Assembly: GCF_049445995.1 (NCBI RefSeq)
Contig: NZ_JBMSDZ010000004.1
Span: 1 to 64,000 of the forward strand
DNA: 64,000 nt
DNA from: Dyella_A sp049445995
GTDB lineage: Bacteria > Pseudomonadota > Gammaproteobacteria > Xanthomonadales > Rhodanobacteraceae
Direction of reading: 5' to 3'
The notes under the pieces were generated by a model that was given only the letters and a program-made list of their open reading frames with translations, did no database searches and had not been told where the DNA came from. Numbering within the stretch: position 1 is the stretch's first letter; the number at the start of each line of letters is the position of its first letter. A program made the translations under genes and the position numbers. Shown here in pieces: positions 1 through 8,580 of the stretch.

Positions 1-44
1 ACCTCGGCGATCAAGCCTGCCCGTTCCACCTCACGTTGCGTCAT
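1..44 (-). CDS. Transposase, N-terminal fragment cut by window edge
   Basis: Only the first 14 or so codons of a leftward gene are visible, starting at ATG 44..42 with a good Shine-Dalgarno (GGAGG) just upstream and running off the window at base 1. The start reads MTQREVERAGLIAEV, which resembles the amino end of ISNCY/IS1202-type transposases (commonly M-S/T-Q-R/K-E-x-x-R). An in-frame GTG at 62 is a possible earlier start. The call rests on a short stretch plus the repeated sequence directly upstream, which looks like an insertion-sequence end. The family assignment is tentative; an IS21-like element is the main alternative. Confidence 0.5.
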   Translation of the reverse strand, partial: MTQREVERAGLIAE

Positions 45-75
45 CCCCACCTCCACGGTCACCCCCTCGACGGAA

Positions 76-122
76 AAGGGGACACTTGTAACTTGCAGGA
101 AGGGGACACTACTAACTGGCAG
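76..122. repeat. Two 23-bp direct repeats at a probable IS end
   Basis: Two copies of a 23-bp unit beginning AAGGGGACACT lie at 76-98 and 100-122 with a 24-bp period. They differ at four positions, three near the middle (TGT versus ACT) and one further on. They sit directly upstream of the transposase start, so they probably mark the internal repeated transposase-binding sites near one end of the element. The exact outer IS boundary cannot be set from this window. Confidence 0.55.
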
Positions 123-267
123 CTACACCGCCCTGCCACGTGTTTGCCGTCACACCGCAATGCGGTTACCTTCTGCACATCCGCGCCGCGGCTGACCTGG
201 GGAAGGCGTCGCTCCTGGATTCACGGGGGGAAAAGCGCGGGTATCTGATGCCACTCAGCGAGAGATC

Positions 268-1287
268 ATGGATACCCGAATCACACTCGAGGCGCGCGCG
301 CGCGCGGGGGGGGCCGTCCGGCCCGTTACGCTGGTTGCGGTCGCCGTCATCGTCGTGCTGGCCATCGCCTCATGGTTTCTGATCATCCGGCCGCATGAGG
401 AACTGGTGCTGTCGGACGCCGGCGGCCACCCCTCGACGCCGGTGACGCCCGGCACGGTCGCCGCACCGCCGCCTGCCAACGTCGAGGCTATGGGCACCGA
501 CCAGCTGCTGAGCGAAGCGCGCAAGGCGATGAACGAGCAGCGCTACCTGGCCCCGGCCGGCAACAACGCCTTCGAGTTCTATCTGAAGGCGCTCGAGCGC
601 CAGCCCGGCAACGCGGTGGCGACCGACGCCCTGCGCGAGACGTTCCCGTTCGCCGCCGATGCGGCCGAACAGGCGATCAATGCGCGCAACTTCAACGAGG
701 CGCAGCGCGAGATCGACCTGCTGGCGAAAGCCGATCCGACCAACTTCACGCTGACCATCCTGCGCTCCAAACTCGACGCGCAGCGCAAGCTGCAGGACAA
801 GGAGCAGCAGCAGGCGACGGAGCAGGAGCGCCAGCAGCAGCTCGCGGCGCAGAAAGCCGCCGAAGAGAAGGCGGCCGCGGAGAAGGCGGCCGAGGCGCAG
901 CAGGCATCCACCACGACGCCCAGGAGTTCCGCTGCCGGTTCGACGCGCAACACGGCGTCCAGTCAGGGCGCGGAGACGCCGGTCGCGCCGGCTGCGGCTC
1001 CGGCCGCGCCGGTCCTCACTCCGGCCGTGCTGATCCGCAGCGTCAATCCGCGTTATCCGACCCAGGCGCAGCGCTCCCGCACCGAAGGTTATGTGGTGCT
1101 GAGTTTCACCGTCACGGCGGAGGGGCGCACCTCCAACATCAAGGTGACCAACTCGCAGCCCCGGCACGTGTTCGACCGGGCCGCCATCGACGCGGTGCAG
1201 CGCTGGGAGTTCAAGCCCGCCACCCGCAACGGTGAGCCGGTGGAGGTCACGCTCACCAACCGGATCAACTTCATCCTCGGCCAGTAG
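268..1287 (+). CDS. TonB-like energy transducer with periplasmic helical region
   Basis: The 339-residue protein has one membrane segment at about residues 19-40 after a short basic cytoplasmic end. A helical region of about 100 residues follows, then a Gln/Glu/Ala-rich coiled-coil-like stretch (about 168-215) and a C-terminal TonB domain (about 254-339). The latter carries the usual features: NPRYP near its start, a GYVVLSF strand and AIDAVQRWEFKPA. Such proteins pass proton-motive force to outer-membrane receptors or act as TonB-like accessory proteins. The spacer is unusual for classical TonB, which is Pro-rich; here it is helical and repeat-like. No exbB/exbD lies nearby, and the nearest TonB-dependent receptor is 32 kb away. 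The gene stands alone and ends at a clear terminator. Confidence 0.8.
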   Translation: MDTRITLEARARAGGAVRPVTLVAVAVIVVLAIASWFLIIRPHEELVLSDAGGHPSTPVTPGTVAAPPPANVEAMGTDQLLSEARKAMNEQRYLAPAGNNAFEFYLKALERQPGNAVATDALRETFPFAADAAEQAINARNFNEAQREIDLLAKADPTNFTLTILRSKLDAQRKLQDKEQQQATEQERQQQLAAQKAAEEKAAAEKAAEAQQASTTTPRSSAAGSTRNTASSQGAETPVAPAAAPAAPVLTPAVLIRSVNPRYPTQAQRSRTEGYVVLSFTVTAEGRTSNIKVTNSQPRHVFDRAAIDAVQRWEFKPATRNGEPVEVTLTNRINFILGQ

Positions 1288-1317
1288 TCCTGAAACGGAC
1301 CGGTCCGGCATCGGAGA

Positions 1318-1345
1318 CGGCTGGCCCGACGGCCGGCCGTTTTTT
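1318..1345 (+). terminator. Rho-independent terminator after the TonB-like gene
   Basis: A 9-bp stem (CGGCTGGCC with GGCCGGCCG, one G-T pair) closes a CGAC tetraloop and is followed at once by six T residues. It starts 30 bases after the stop codon. Confidence 0.9.
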
Positions 1346-1388
1346 CCGGGCGTCTGCGTCGCCGCGCGGAGTCACGCCGATCGACGGT

Positions 1389-2678
1389 TCACCGATGGCG
1401 GCGATGCCCTGTGCGCAGCCGCTGCTTGCGGATTGGCCGGACGGTACGCGGCGGGCTTTCCAGTCCGGCCCAGTCCACATGGGGCAGCGCGAGCAGGCGG
1501 TCGAACATCATCGGCATCAGGCCTGAAGGCGTGGCGCCGGCCGAGTTCCACATGGTCACGATGCCGGTGTGGTACTTCGGCAGGAAGCCGATCATGGTGC
1601 GATAACCCTCCACCGCGCCGGCGTGGAAGATCATCGTCTCGCCGCCGTAGGTGAACACGCGCCAGCCCAGTGCGTAGTGCGCCGCGGTGATTCGCGCGCG
1701 GCGCCAGGGCGTGGAATGCATCTCGACCGGCGTGGCGATGCCGGGGGCGTGCAGCACGGCGAGCAGTTCGGCGGGCAGCACGTCGGGTCGTCCACCCATC
1801 TGCGCGATCAGCCACTGCTCCATGTCACGCAGGCTGGCGTTGACGCCGGCGGCCGGAGCGACGCGGTAGTAGGCCTCGTTGGGTTCGAACGGCCGCCACT
1901 TGCCGTGGCCGATGGCGCGGTGCGGATGCGCCCAGCTCGGGCTTGCCTCCAGCGCTGCGCGGCCGTAGCTGGCGGTCTTCATGCCCAGCGGATAGAACAG
2001 CCGCTTGTCGACCAGACGGTAGAAGAAGTCCCCGGTCCTGGCATAGATCACGTCGCCGATCAGGCTGAAGGCCACGTTCTGGTAGCCGTAGCACTGGCCG
2101 ACGTCGCAGGCCATGTCGATCGCGTCGAGCTTGCGCACCAGCTCTTCGTAGGGGACGTCGTCCTCGAGCATGTTGTCGTAGGTATTGCGGGGCAGGCCCA
2201 CACGCTGGCCGAGAATGTCGCCGACGGTCACCTGCTCGGCCGCCTGCATGTCCTTGAGCTTGAAGAACGGCAGCACATCGACCAGGCGCGTGTCCCAGCC
2301 CAGCTTGCCGTCGCGCACCAGCAGCGCGGTGAGGCCGGTGGCGAAGGCCTTGGACAGCGACGCCAGCCGGAACACGGTCCCGGGCCGGATCGGCTCTCCG
2401 GTGGTGGCGTTGGCATAGCCCAGGGTGTATTCGAACGCCACCTTGTCGTTCACCACCACCGCGGTGGCCAGACCGGCGACCGAACGGCGGCGCGCGAGTT
2501 CGTCCAGCCAGTGGCGGTAGTCGGTCAGGGCCTGTTTCACCCGCGCGGGCGGCAATTGCGCCGAGGGCGTGTTCGAAACCACCTTGGTCGGTGTGGTCTG
2601 GTGGGGCATGGCGTGGCCGGGCGCGGCCGCGAAGACGAGGGCGCTGGCGAGCGCGAGGGACAGTGGACGGAACGGCAT
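1389..2678 (-). CDS. Exported serine beta-lactamase-like hydrolase (class C / EstB type)
   Basis: The 429-residue protein opens with a signal peptide (about residues 1-23, ending GHA). It then shows the three penicillin-recognising enzyme motifs: S107-L-S-K110 (SxxK), Y199-Q-N201 (YxN) and H352-A-G354 in the place of KTG. The HAG/HTG variant is usual for the AmpC-related esterase and D-aminopeptidase group, so the substrate may be an ester or peptide rather than a beta-lactam. The likely location is the periplasm. The start is the first ATG followed by the signal peptide. It converges on the TonB-like gene, sharing the terminator region between them. Genuine beta-lactamase activity cannot be claimed from sequence. 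Confidence 0.85.
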   Translation of the reverse strand: MPFRPLSLALASALVFAAAPGHAMPHQTTPTKVVSNTPSAQLPPARVKQALTDYRHWLDELARRRSVAGLATAVVVNDKVAFEYTLGYANATTGEPIRPGTVFRLASLSKAFATGLTALLVRDGKLGWDTRLVDVLPFFKLKDMQAAEQVTVGDILGQRVGLPRNTYDNMLEDDVPYEELVRKLDAIDMACDVGQCYGYQNVAFSLIGDVIYARTGDFFYRLVDKRLFYPLGMKTASYGRAALEASPSWAHPHRAIGHGKWRPFEPNEAYYRVAPAAGVNASLRDMEQWLIAQMGGRPDVLPAELLAVLHAPGIATPVEMHSTPWRRARITAAHYALGWRVFTYGGETMIFHAGAVEGYRTMIGFLPKYHTGIVTMWNSAGATPSGLMPMMFDRLLALPHVDWAGLESPPRTVRPIRKQRLRTGHRRHR

Positions 2679-2878
2679 GCTGCTCTGGAATGCGCTCGGC
2701 GTGACGCGGCCGAAGAATGGGGGAATGCCGGCAGGCCGGTCATGCTTCTTGACGTTCGATTGTGGTCGACTTCGCCCGCCGCGACAACGAGCCGGTCATG
2801 CCGCGGCACCGCAACGTCCTGAACGTCCTGGTGCGATCGGACCGCGCGCGGCACGGCCGGTTCCGCGTCGCTTGCGGC

Positions 2879-4465
2879 TCAGTCCGGCAGGCCCTGCAGC
2901 AGCGCGCTGGCCCGCTCGGCGATCATGATCGTGGGCGCGTTGGTATTGCCGGTGGGCAGGCTGGGCATCACCGAGGCATCGATCACCCGCAGCCCCTCGA
3001 TGCCGTGCACGCGCAGCTCGCCGTCCACCACCGCGCCGGCGTCCCGACCCATGCGGCAGGTGCCGACCGGGTGATAGATCGACTCGGCCTTGCGCCGGAT
3101 GAAGGCCTCGAACTCGGCATCGCTGTGCAGCTCGCGCTCCGGGAACACCGGCTTGCCGCGATACGGGTCGAACGCGCCCTGCGCCAGGATTTCGCGCGAC
3201 AGCCGGGCCGCCTCGACCATCCGCGCCATGTCGTGGCCCTCGCCGTCACCCAGGTAGTTGGCGTGGATGGCGATCGGCCGCGCCGGGTCGGCCGACTGCA
3301 GCCGCAGGCGCCCGCGGCTGTGTGGATGCAGGTAGCACGCGTGCAGGGTGTAGCCGTCGCCGGGCAGGCGGTGGCGGCCGTGGTCGTCGAGCAGGGCGGG
3401 CACGAAGTGGAACTGCAGGTCGCAGCGCTCGTCGGTGGCCAGCCGGCTGCGCACGAAGCCGCCGGCCTCGGCGATGTTCGAGGTGCCCGGCCCCTGCCGC
3501 CGGGTGAGGTAGCGCCAGCCGACGGCCAGCTCGTTGAGGTGGTCGTAGGTGATCTTCCGCGTGCTGCCGACCAGGGTGCAGATGTCCAGGTGATCCTGCA
3601 GGTTGGCGCCGACGCCGGGAAGGTCCTGCGCGACGGGGATGTCGTGCGCGCGCAGCTGTTCGGCCGGGCCGATGCCCGAAAGCATCAGCAGTTGCGGCGA
3701 GTTGATCGCGCCGGCGGCCAGCAGCACCCGGCTCGCCTCGATGCGTTCGCTGCCGTGCCCGCGACGCAGCTGCACGCCGACCGCGCGGTGGCCGTCGATC
3801 AGCACGCGCTCCACCAGCACGCCGGTGCGCACGTGCAGGTTGGGCCGATCGTGCACCGGCCGCAGGAAGCCCGTCGCGGTGGAGCAGCGCGCGCCGTCGC
3901 GCTGGGTCACCTGGTACAGGCCGAAGCCTTGCTGCGCGACGCCGTTGAAATCCTCGTTGCGCGCGAAACCGGCGCCGCTGGCGGCGTCGATCAGCGTGTC
4001 CGACAGCACGTTGTGGTAGCGCAGGTCGGACACGCCCAGCGGGCCGCCGGCGCCGTGCAGGGCGCTGGCGCCGCGGCTGTTGTCCTCGCTGTGCACGAAC
4101 CAGGGCAGCACGTGCTCCCAGCGCCAGCGCTGGTCGCCGCACGCCTCGGCCCAGCGGTCGTAGTCGCCGGCCACGCCGCGGATGTAGCACATCGCATTGA
4201 TCGAGCTGGAGCCACCCAGCGTCCTGCCGCGCGGCCACCACAGGCGCCGGCCGAGCAGCTGCGGTTCCGGCTCGGTGTCGTAGTTCCAGTTCACGCTGCG
4301 CAGCTTCACCAGCCGGGCCAGCCCGGCCGGCATGTGGATCAGCGGATGCCAGTCGCGCGGGCCGGCCTCCAGCAGCAGCACGCGCGTGTGCGGATTCGCG
4401 CTCAGCCGGTGGGCCAGTACGCAGCCGGCCGAGCCGGCACCCACGATGACGCAGTCGTAGTTCAT
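2879..4465 (-). CDS. GMC-family FAD oxidoreductase (choline/alcohol dehydrogenase-like)
   Basis: The 528-residue product starts MNYDCVIVGAGSAG, a Rossmann FAD-binding GxGxxG motif at residues 9-14. It carries the GMC signature near GRTLGGSSSINAM and, near the C-terminus, the conserved catalytic-His region YHPVGTCRMG followed by NTNAPTIMIAERA. These features place it in the glucose-methanol-choline oxidoreductases, which oxidise primary alcohols with FAD. The close relatives annotated as choline or alcohol dehydrogenases have the same size. No betaine-aldehyde dehydrogenase lies next to it, so choline is not established as substrate. ATG 4465 was chosen because the FAD motif follows immediately and a G-rich site precedes it; ATG 4471 would add two residues. 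It is divergent from the next gene. Confidence 0.85.
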   Translation of the reverse strand: MNYDCVIVGAGSAGCVLAHRLSANPHTRVLLLEAGPRDWHPLIHMPAGLARLVKLRSVNWNYDTEPEPQLLGRRLWWPRGRTLGGSSSINAMCYIRGVAGDYDRWAEACGDQRWRWEHVLPWFVHSEDNSRGASALHGAGGPLGVSDLRYHNVLSDTLIDAASGAGFARNEDFNGVAQQGFGLYQVTQRDGARCSTATGFLRPVHDRPNLHVRTGVLVERVLIDGHRAVGVQLRRGHGSERIEASRVLLAAGAINSPQLLMLSGIGPAEQLRAHDIPVAQDLPGVGANLQDHLDICTLVGSTRKITYDHLNELAVGWRYLTRRQGPGTSNIAEAGGFVRSRLATDERCDLQFHFVPALLDDHGRHRLPGDGYTLHACYLHPHSRGRLRLQSADPARPIAIHANYLGDGEGHDMARMVEAARLSREILAQGAFDPYRGKPVFPERELHSDAEFEAFIRRKAESIYHPVGTCRMGRDAGAVVDGELRVHGIEGLRVIDASVMPSLPTGNTNAPTIMIAERASALLQGLPD

Positions 4466-4539
4466 CCCCATCCCCCGGCACCGGAAGGCACCCGCACGGT
4501 GCATGCTAGTCTTTGCCGGACCCACGCTGGAACATCCCG

Positions 4540-5853
4540 GTGACTGCATCCCCCAAGGCCACCGCGAGCGAGCGCCGCGCCGCGGCACTGTCGGCCGTCG
4601 CCTTTTTCTTCGTGCTGTCCTCGTACTACATCATGCGGCCGGTGCGCGACCAGTTGAGCGGGGCGGTCGGCTCGGCGCAGTTGCCGTTGTTCTACCTCGG
4701 CACGTTCGTCGCGATGCTGGTGCTGACCCCGGTGTTCGGCGCCATGGTGGCGCGCTTTCCCCGCCGCCGCCTGCTCGGCTGGAGCTACTGCTTCTTCATC
4801 GCCTGCCTGATCGCCTTCGTGCCGGCCTTCCTGGCGCAGGCGCGGATCGGCGTGCGCGAGCTGGGCGTGGTGTTCTTCATCTGGGTCAGCGTGTTCAACC
4901 TGTTCGTGGTGTCGCTGTTCTGGAGCTTCATGGCCGACATCTTCGACAGCGTGCAGGCGCGGCGCTCGTTTCCGCTGATCGCGCTGGGCGGCATGGCCGG
5001 TGCGGTGTTCGGCCCCGTGGTCACCAGCCTGTTGGTGGGATGGCTGGGCGTGGCGCCCTTGCTGGTGGTGTCGGCGCTGATGCTGGCCGTGGCGCTGGCC
5101 CTGCTGCTGCGCCTGTCCACCCACGATGCCGCGGGGCGTGCCTCGCGCGTCGATGCGGCCATCGGCGGGTCGCTGTGGGCCGGCGTGCGCGAGCTGTGGT
5201 CGCGACCGTTCCTGCGCTACATGGCGATCCTGATGCTGCTGGGCGACGGCATCGGCACGCTGGCCTATGCGCTGGTGGCCGACTACGCGAAGTCGCATTT
5301 CGTGGACAGCGCGGCGCGCACCGCGTTCTACGCGCATCAGGATCTGGCGGTGAACGGGCTCGGCGCCCTGCTGCAACTGACCGCGACGCGCTGGCTGCTC
5401 ACGCGCTGGGGCGCCGGCTGGGGCCTGGTGCTGCCGGCGCTGGTGAACCTGGTGCTGCTGGTGATGGTGATGATCGGCGGCCACGGCAGTGTGGCGGTGC
5501 TCGGCGTGTCACTGCCGCTGGTGGCGGTGATGCAGGTGGTGACCCGCGGCGTCGGCTACGGCATGACCAAGCCGGCGGCGGACGCGCTGTACACCCGGGT
5601 GCCGCGCGAGACGCGCTACAAGGGCAAGAATTTCATCGAGACCACGGTGTGGCGCTTCGGCGATCTGGTGGTTACCAGCGGCGTCAGCGTGCTGGGCACC
5701 GCGGGCATCGGGGTGGGCGGCATGGCCTTCGTCGGGGTGGTGGTGTCGGCCGCCGCCACCTGGGTGGCGCGTCGCGTGGGCCGTTCGCCGGATCTGCTGC
5801 CGGAGTCGCCGGCTGTCGTGCCGGAACAACCGGCCGATGCGCCGCCGAGGTGA
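4540..5853 (+). CDS. MFS-type transporter related to nucleotide (ATP:ADP) exchangers
   Basis: About 437 residues, almost entirely hydrophobic, with roughly 12 membrane segments. The N-terminal helix contains SSYYIMRPVRDQL, a stretch typical of the bacterial NTT/'AAA' exchanger-like branch of the major facilitator superfamily. Those proteins swap nucleotides in intracellular parasites, but free-living bacteria have many relatives of unknown substrate. GTG 4540 was chosen because it gives a short cytoplasmic lead into the first helix; a TTG at 4513 would add nine residues without a better ribosome site. The intergenic region with the divergent GMC gene is only about 75 bases, so the two may share control. 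Substrate is not predictable. Confidence 0.72.
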   Translation: MTASPKATASERRAAALSAVAFFFVLSSYYIMRPVRDQLSGAVGSAQLPLFYLGTFVAMLVLTPVFGAMVARFPRRRLLGWSYCFFIACLIAFVPAFLAQARIGVRELGVVFFIWVSVFNLFVVSLFWSFMADIFDSVQARRSFPLIALGGMAGAVFGPVVTSLLVGWLGVAPLLVVSALMLAVALALLLRLSTHDAAGRASRVDAAIGGSLWAGVRELWSRPFLRYMAILMLLGDGIGTLAYALVADYAKSHFVDSAARTAFYAHQDLAVNGLGALLQLTATRWLLTRWGAGWGLVLPALVNLVLLVMVMIGGHGSVAVLGVSLPLVAVMQVVTRGVGYGMTKPAADALYTRVPRETRYKGKNFIETTVWRFGDLVVTSGVSVLGTAGIGVGGMAFVGVVVSAAATWVARRVGRSPDLLPESPAVVPEQPADAPPR

Positions 5854-5868
5854 ACCCGCGCGGCCGGC

Positions 5869-6297
5869 TCAGCTGGTGATGTACCGCTGCAGCTGCTCGA
5901 TCTGCTCGGCCTGCTCGTCGATCACCGCCTTCACCAGGTCGCCGATCGAGATCACGCCTACCACGGTGTTGCCTTCGAGCACCGGCAGGTGGCGGATGCG
6001 GCTGTGCGTGCACAGGCGCATGCATTCGAGCACCTCGGTGTCCGGCCCCACAGTGACCGGCGGCGCGCTCATGATCTCGCTGACCGTGGTGTCCGCCGAG
6101 GATCGCCCCTGCAGGATCACCTTGCGCGCGTAGTCGCGCTCCGAAACGATGCCCACCAGCTGCTCGCCGCGCATCACCAGCAGCGCGCCGACGCGGCGTT
6201 CGGCCATCAGGCGGATGGCGTCCAGCACGGCGGCGTCGGGCGCCACCGCGTGCACCGTCCTGCCCTTGATCTCCAGCAGATGCTTGACCTGACTCAT
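5869..6297 (-). CDS. Tandem CBS-domain protein
   Basis: The 142-residue protein consists of two CBS motifs (about residues 8-63 and 73-130) and a short helical tail. CBS pairs bind adenosyl ligands such as AMP, ATP or S-adenosylmethionine and act as energy or redox sensors, usually on partner enzymes. Here nothing else is attached, so it is a stand-alone sensor module. The start at 6297 has a good ribosome site (GGAGG, about 6 bases away). The open frame extends upstream without a family match and into a repeat, which supports the short start. It converges on the transporter with only 15 bases between stops. Confidence 0.88.
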   Translation of the reverse strand: MSQVKHLLEIKGRTVHAVAPDAAVLDAIRLMAERRVGALLVMRGEQLVGIVSERDYARKVILQGRSSADTTVSEIMSAPPVTVGPDTEVLECMRLCTHSRIRHLPVLEGNTVVGVISIGDLVKAVIDEQAEQIEQLQRYITS

Positions 6298-6330
6298 AGC
6301 GGCCTCCGGCACGTGGACTGGGCCAGAGTC

Positions 6331-6495
6331 TAGCAGCCTGTCGGACTTTGCTCGGCCGGGCTGCGAATCCGTCTGTGCGGTCCCTATTTCCGCCGCTTCT
6401 TGACCCATAGAACCACTATGGGCCGGCGAAGCGGCGAAAATCTGTCCTCGCACAGCCGAATTCTCGCCTCGACCAGCAAAGCCCGACAGGCTGCT
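6331..6495. repeat. 165-bp palindromic repeat element with nested stems
   Basis: The outer arms match over 22 bp with one mismatch (TAGCAGCCTGTCGGACTTTG at 6331 and its complement ending at 6495). Inner stems pair in order: CTGTGCG with CGCACAG, CGCCGCTTC with GAAGCGGCG, and a central CCCATAG (6404-6410) with CTATGGG (6416-6422). The whole element could fold into one long imperfect hairpin. It lies between the CBS gene and the glycosyltransferase gene and encodes nothing recognisable. Its form fits a MITE-like or structured-RNA repeat. Confidence 0.8.
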
Positions 6496-6580
6496 AGCGC
6501 CGCGGCCTGCCCGTGGATGTTGCAGTGCCGTGAACCGCTGCGACTCAGATGAGACACTCAAATTCAGCACCATCCGTAAC

Positions 6581-6655
6581 TGTAGGAGCGCACCCCGTGC
6601 GCGAATGCTCTTCGTGACGTCGCCAAGAGCAGTCGCGCACGGGTGCGCTCCTACA
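6581..6655. repeat. REP-like palindrome, copy 1 of 3
   Basis: Arms TGTAGGAGCGCACCC... and ...GGGTGCGCTCCTACA form a long inverted repeat around a short spacer. The same element occurs at 44113-44196 and 45473-45550. It sits just downstream of the glycosyltransferase stop codon. Confidence 0.9.
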
Positions 6656-6681
6656 TGTTTCGATAGTTCTGTGTCGCCGCA

Positions 6682-7611
6682 CTAGCGATCAGCGCGGCGG
6701 CGTTCGGCCACGAAGTACAGCGGCCGCCGCTTGCTCTCGGCGTAGTTGCGGCCCAGGTACTCGCCGATCACGCCCAGCGCCAGCAGCTGCACGCCGCCGA
6801 GGAACAGGATCACCACCATCAGCGTCGGGTAGCCGCGCACCGGATCGCCCCACAGCAGCGCCTTGGCCAGCACCCACAGGCTGTAGACGAAGGCGAATGC
6901 CGCCGTGCCCAGGCCCACCCAGGTGGCCAGCCGCAGCGGTGCGGTGGAGAACGAGGTGATGCCTTCGATCGCCAGATGGGTCAGTCGCCAGTAGTTCCAC
7001 TTGGTGTCGCCGGCGAGGCGCGGGTCGCGTTCGTAGCGGATCGCGGTCTGCCGGTAGCCGATCCAGGCGAACAGCCCCTTCATGAAGCGCTGGCGTTCGC
7101 GCAGCTGGCCGAGCGCGTCGAGCGCGCGGCGCGAGAGCAGGCGGAAGTCGCCGGTGTCGCGCGGCAGCGGCGTGTCGGACAGCCGCTCCATCACGCGGTA
7201 GAACGCCGCCGCGGTGAGGCGCTTGAGCGTGCTCTCGCCGGAGCGCGCGCTGCGCGTGGCGTAGACCACGTCGTAGCCGGCCCGCCACGGCTCGATCAGC
7301 GCGGGGATCAGCTCGGGCGGGTCCTGCAGGTCGGCATCGATCACCACCGCCGCGCCTTCGCCCACCGCGTCGAGCCCGGCGGTGAGCGCGGCCTCCTTGC
7401 CGAAGTTGCGCGACAGCCGCAGGCCGCCCACGCGCGCGTCGCTGCAGTAGCCGCCGATCCGTGTCCAGGTGTCGTCCTGGCTGCCGTCGTCGACGTAGAG
7501 CACGTCGGTGGCCACGGCCAGGCCGTCGACCACGACCATGAGCCGCGCATGGAAGGCATCGAGCACGCGCGATTCGTTGTAGGCGGGAACGACGATGGTC
7601 AGCTCGGGCAT
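6682..7611 (-). CDS. Family 2 glycosyltransferase, GtrB/DPM1-like, membrane-anchored
   Basis: The 309-residue product starts MPELTIVVPAYNES, the nucleotide-sugar binding start of GT2 enzymes. It contains DDGSQDDTW and DADLQDPPE (the metal-binding DxD region), then two membrane helices near residues 230-250 and 265-290. This matches polyprenyl-phosphate sugar transferases (GtrB/ArnC/DPM1 type), which load glucose or a related sugar on undecaprenyl phosphate at the inner membrane. The sugar cannot be told. ATG 7611 begins at the conserved first strand. ATG 7686, overlapping the mtgA stop as ATGA, would add 25 residues and could reflect translational coupling. It follows mtgA on the same strand. 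Confidence 0.88.
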   Translation of the reverse strand: MPELTIVVPAYNESRVLDAFHARLMVVVDGLAVATDVLYVDDGSQDDTWTRIGGYCSDARVGGLRLSRNFGKEAALTAGLDAVGEGAAVVIDADLQDPPELIPALIEPWRAGYDVVYATRSARSGESTLKRLTAAAFYRVMERLSDTPLPRDTGDFRLLSRRALDALGQLRERQRFMKGLFAWIGYRQTAIRYERDPRLAGDTKWNYWRLTHLAIEGITSFSTAPLRLATWVGLGTAAFAFVYSLWVLAKALLWGDPVRGYPTLMVVILFLGGVQLLALGVIGEYLGRNYAESKRRPLYFVAERRRADR

Positions 7612-7682
7612 GGCGTTCGGCCGTGGTGTCGGGAGGGAAACTGCGTGGGGCAAGGATGCCGGATCTTGCTGACGGGGAACTT

Positions 7683-8423
7683 TCATCGCAGCCCGGTACT
7701 CGCCGGCGGCCTGTCGCTGTCGAGATAGGCCGGCCCGCCGAGCCGCGCCATCTGGCGCTGGATCCAGTCCGCGCGGCGCATCACGTAGGCGCTGGGCCGG
7801 TCGGCGTGCAGCCGCCGCGGGCTGGGCAGCACGGCGGCCAGTCGGGCCGCCTGCGCCGGACCGAGGCGGGCCGGTGGCGCGTGGAAGTAGGCATCGCTGG
7901 CCGCGCCCACGCCGTAGATGCCGTCGCCCAGCTCGGCGATGTTCATGTACACCTCCAGGATGCGCCGCTTCGGCCAGGTGATCTCCAGCAGCACGGTGAA
8001 ATACGCCTCCAGCCCCTTGCGCACGAAGCTGCGGCCGTTCCACAGGAACAGGTTCTTCGCCGTCTGCTGGCTGATCGTGCTGGCGCCGCGCAGGCGCCTG
8101 CCCTCGTCGGCGGCGTCCAGCGCATCCTGGATCTGGTCGAAATCGAAGCCGTGGTGGAACGGGAATTTCTGGTCCTCGCCGGCTACCATCGCCAGCGGTA
8201 CCCACGGCGACACCCGCGACCACGGCACCCAGCGGTGGCGCAGTTCGAAACCCTTCTCGCCGTGCACCCAGGCGCCGACCTGGCGCTCCATCATCACCGC
8301 CGAGGTCCACGGCGGCACGAAGCGCAGCACCAGCACGAGGAGCCAGCTCAGCGCGATCCAGCTCAGGGCGAGCAGTCCGGTCCAGCGCAGCAGGCGGCGG
8401 GCGAGTCGGGGGCGCAGGTGCAT
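7683..8423 (-). CDS. mtgA: Monofunctional peptidoglycan glycosyltransferase MtgA
   Basis: The 246-residue protein has a basic N-terminus, one membrane anchor at about residues 12-32 and a GT51 domain. Motifs present are the catalytic EDQKFPFHHGFD and GASTISQQTAKNLFLW, then KRRILEVYMN. The enzyme polymerises lipid II into glycan strands in the periplasm. Length and layout match MtgA, without the transpeptidase domain of class A PBPs. Start 8423 was chosen because the membrane anchor follows; the open frame upstream runs into an inverted repeat and has no family match. It overlaps the possible long start of the downstream glycosyltransferase gene. Confidence 0.93.
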   Translation of the reverse strand: MHLRPRLARRLLRWTGLLALSWIALSWLLVLVLRFVPPWTSAVMMERQVGAWVHGEKGFELRHRWVPWSRVSPWVPLAMVAGEDQKFPFHHGFDFDQIQDALDAADEGRRLRGASTISQQTAKNLFLWNGRSFVRKGLEAYFTVLLEITWPKRRILEVYMNIAELGDGIYGVGAASDAYFHAPPARLGPAQAARLAAVLPSPRRLHADRPSAYVMRRADWIQRQMARLGGPAYLDSDRPPASTGLR

Positions 8424-8453
8424 GGCCAGGCGGCGGCAGAATCCCAAGTATAG

Positions 8454-8497
8454 AGAACCTCGAAAAACTCGGAACAAGGAGCGGTTTTTCGAGGTTC
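8454..8497. repeat. Inverted repeat between mtgA and hslO
   Basis: Left arm GAACCTCGAAAAACT (8454-8468) pairs with right arm GGTTTTTCGAGGTTC (8483-8497). The right half, from 8472 to 8497, reappears inverted with one mismatch at the left edge of the repeat at 54733, so this is a dispersed family. Confidence 0.8.
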
Positions 8498-8580
8498 CCT
8501 GCAGCGATGCGCGGCGGCGCCGTTGCGCGGCGTGTCCGCCGCCCCCACATCGCGTGGCTGTCCTGTTCGCGAGGTTGTCC

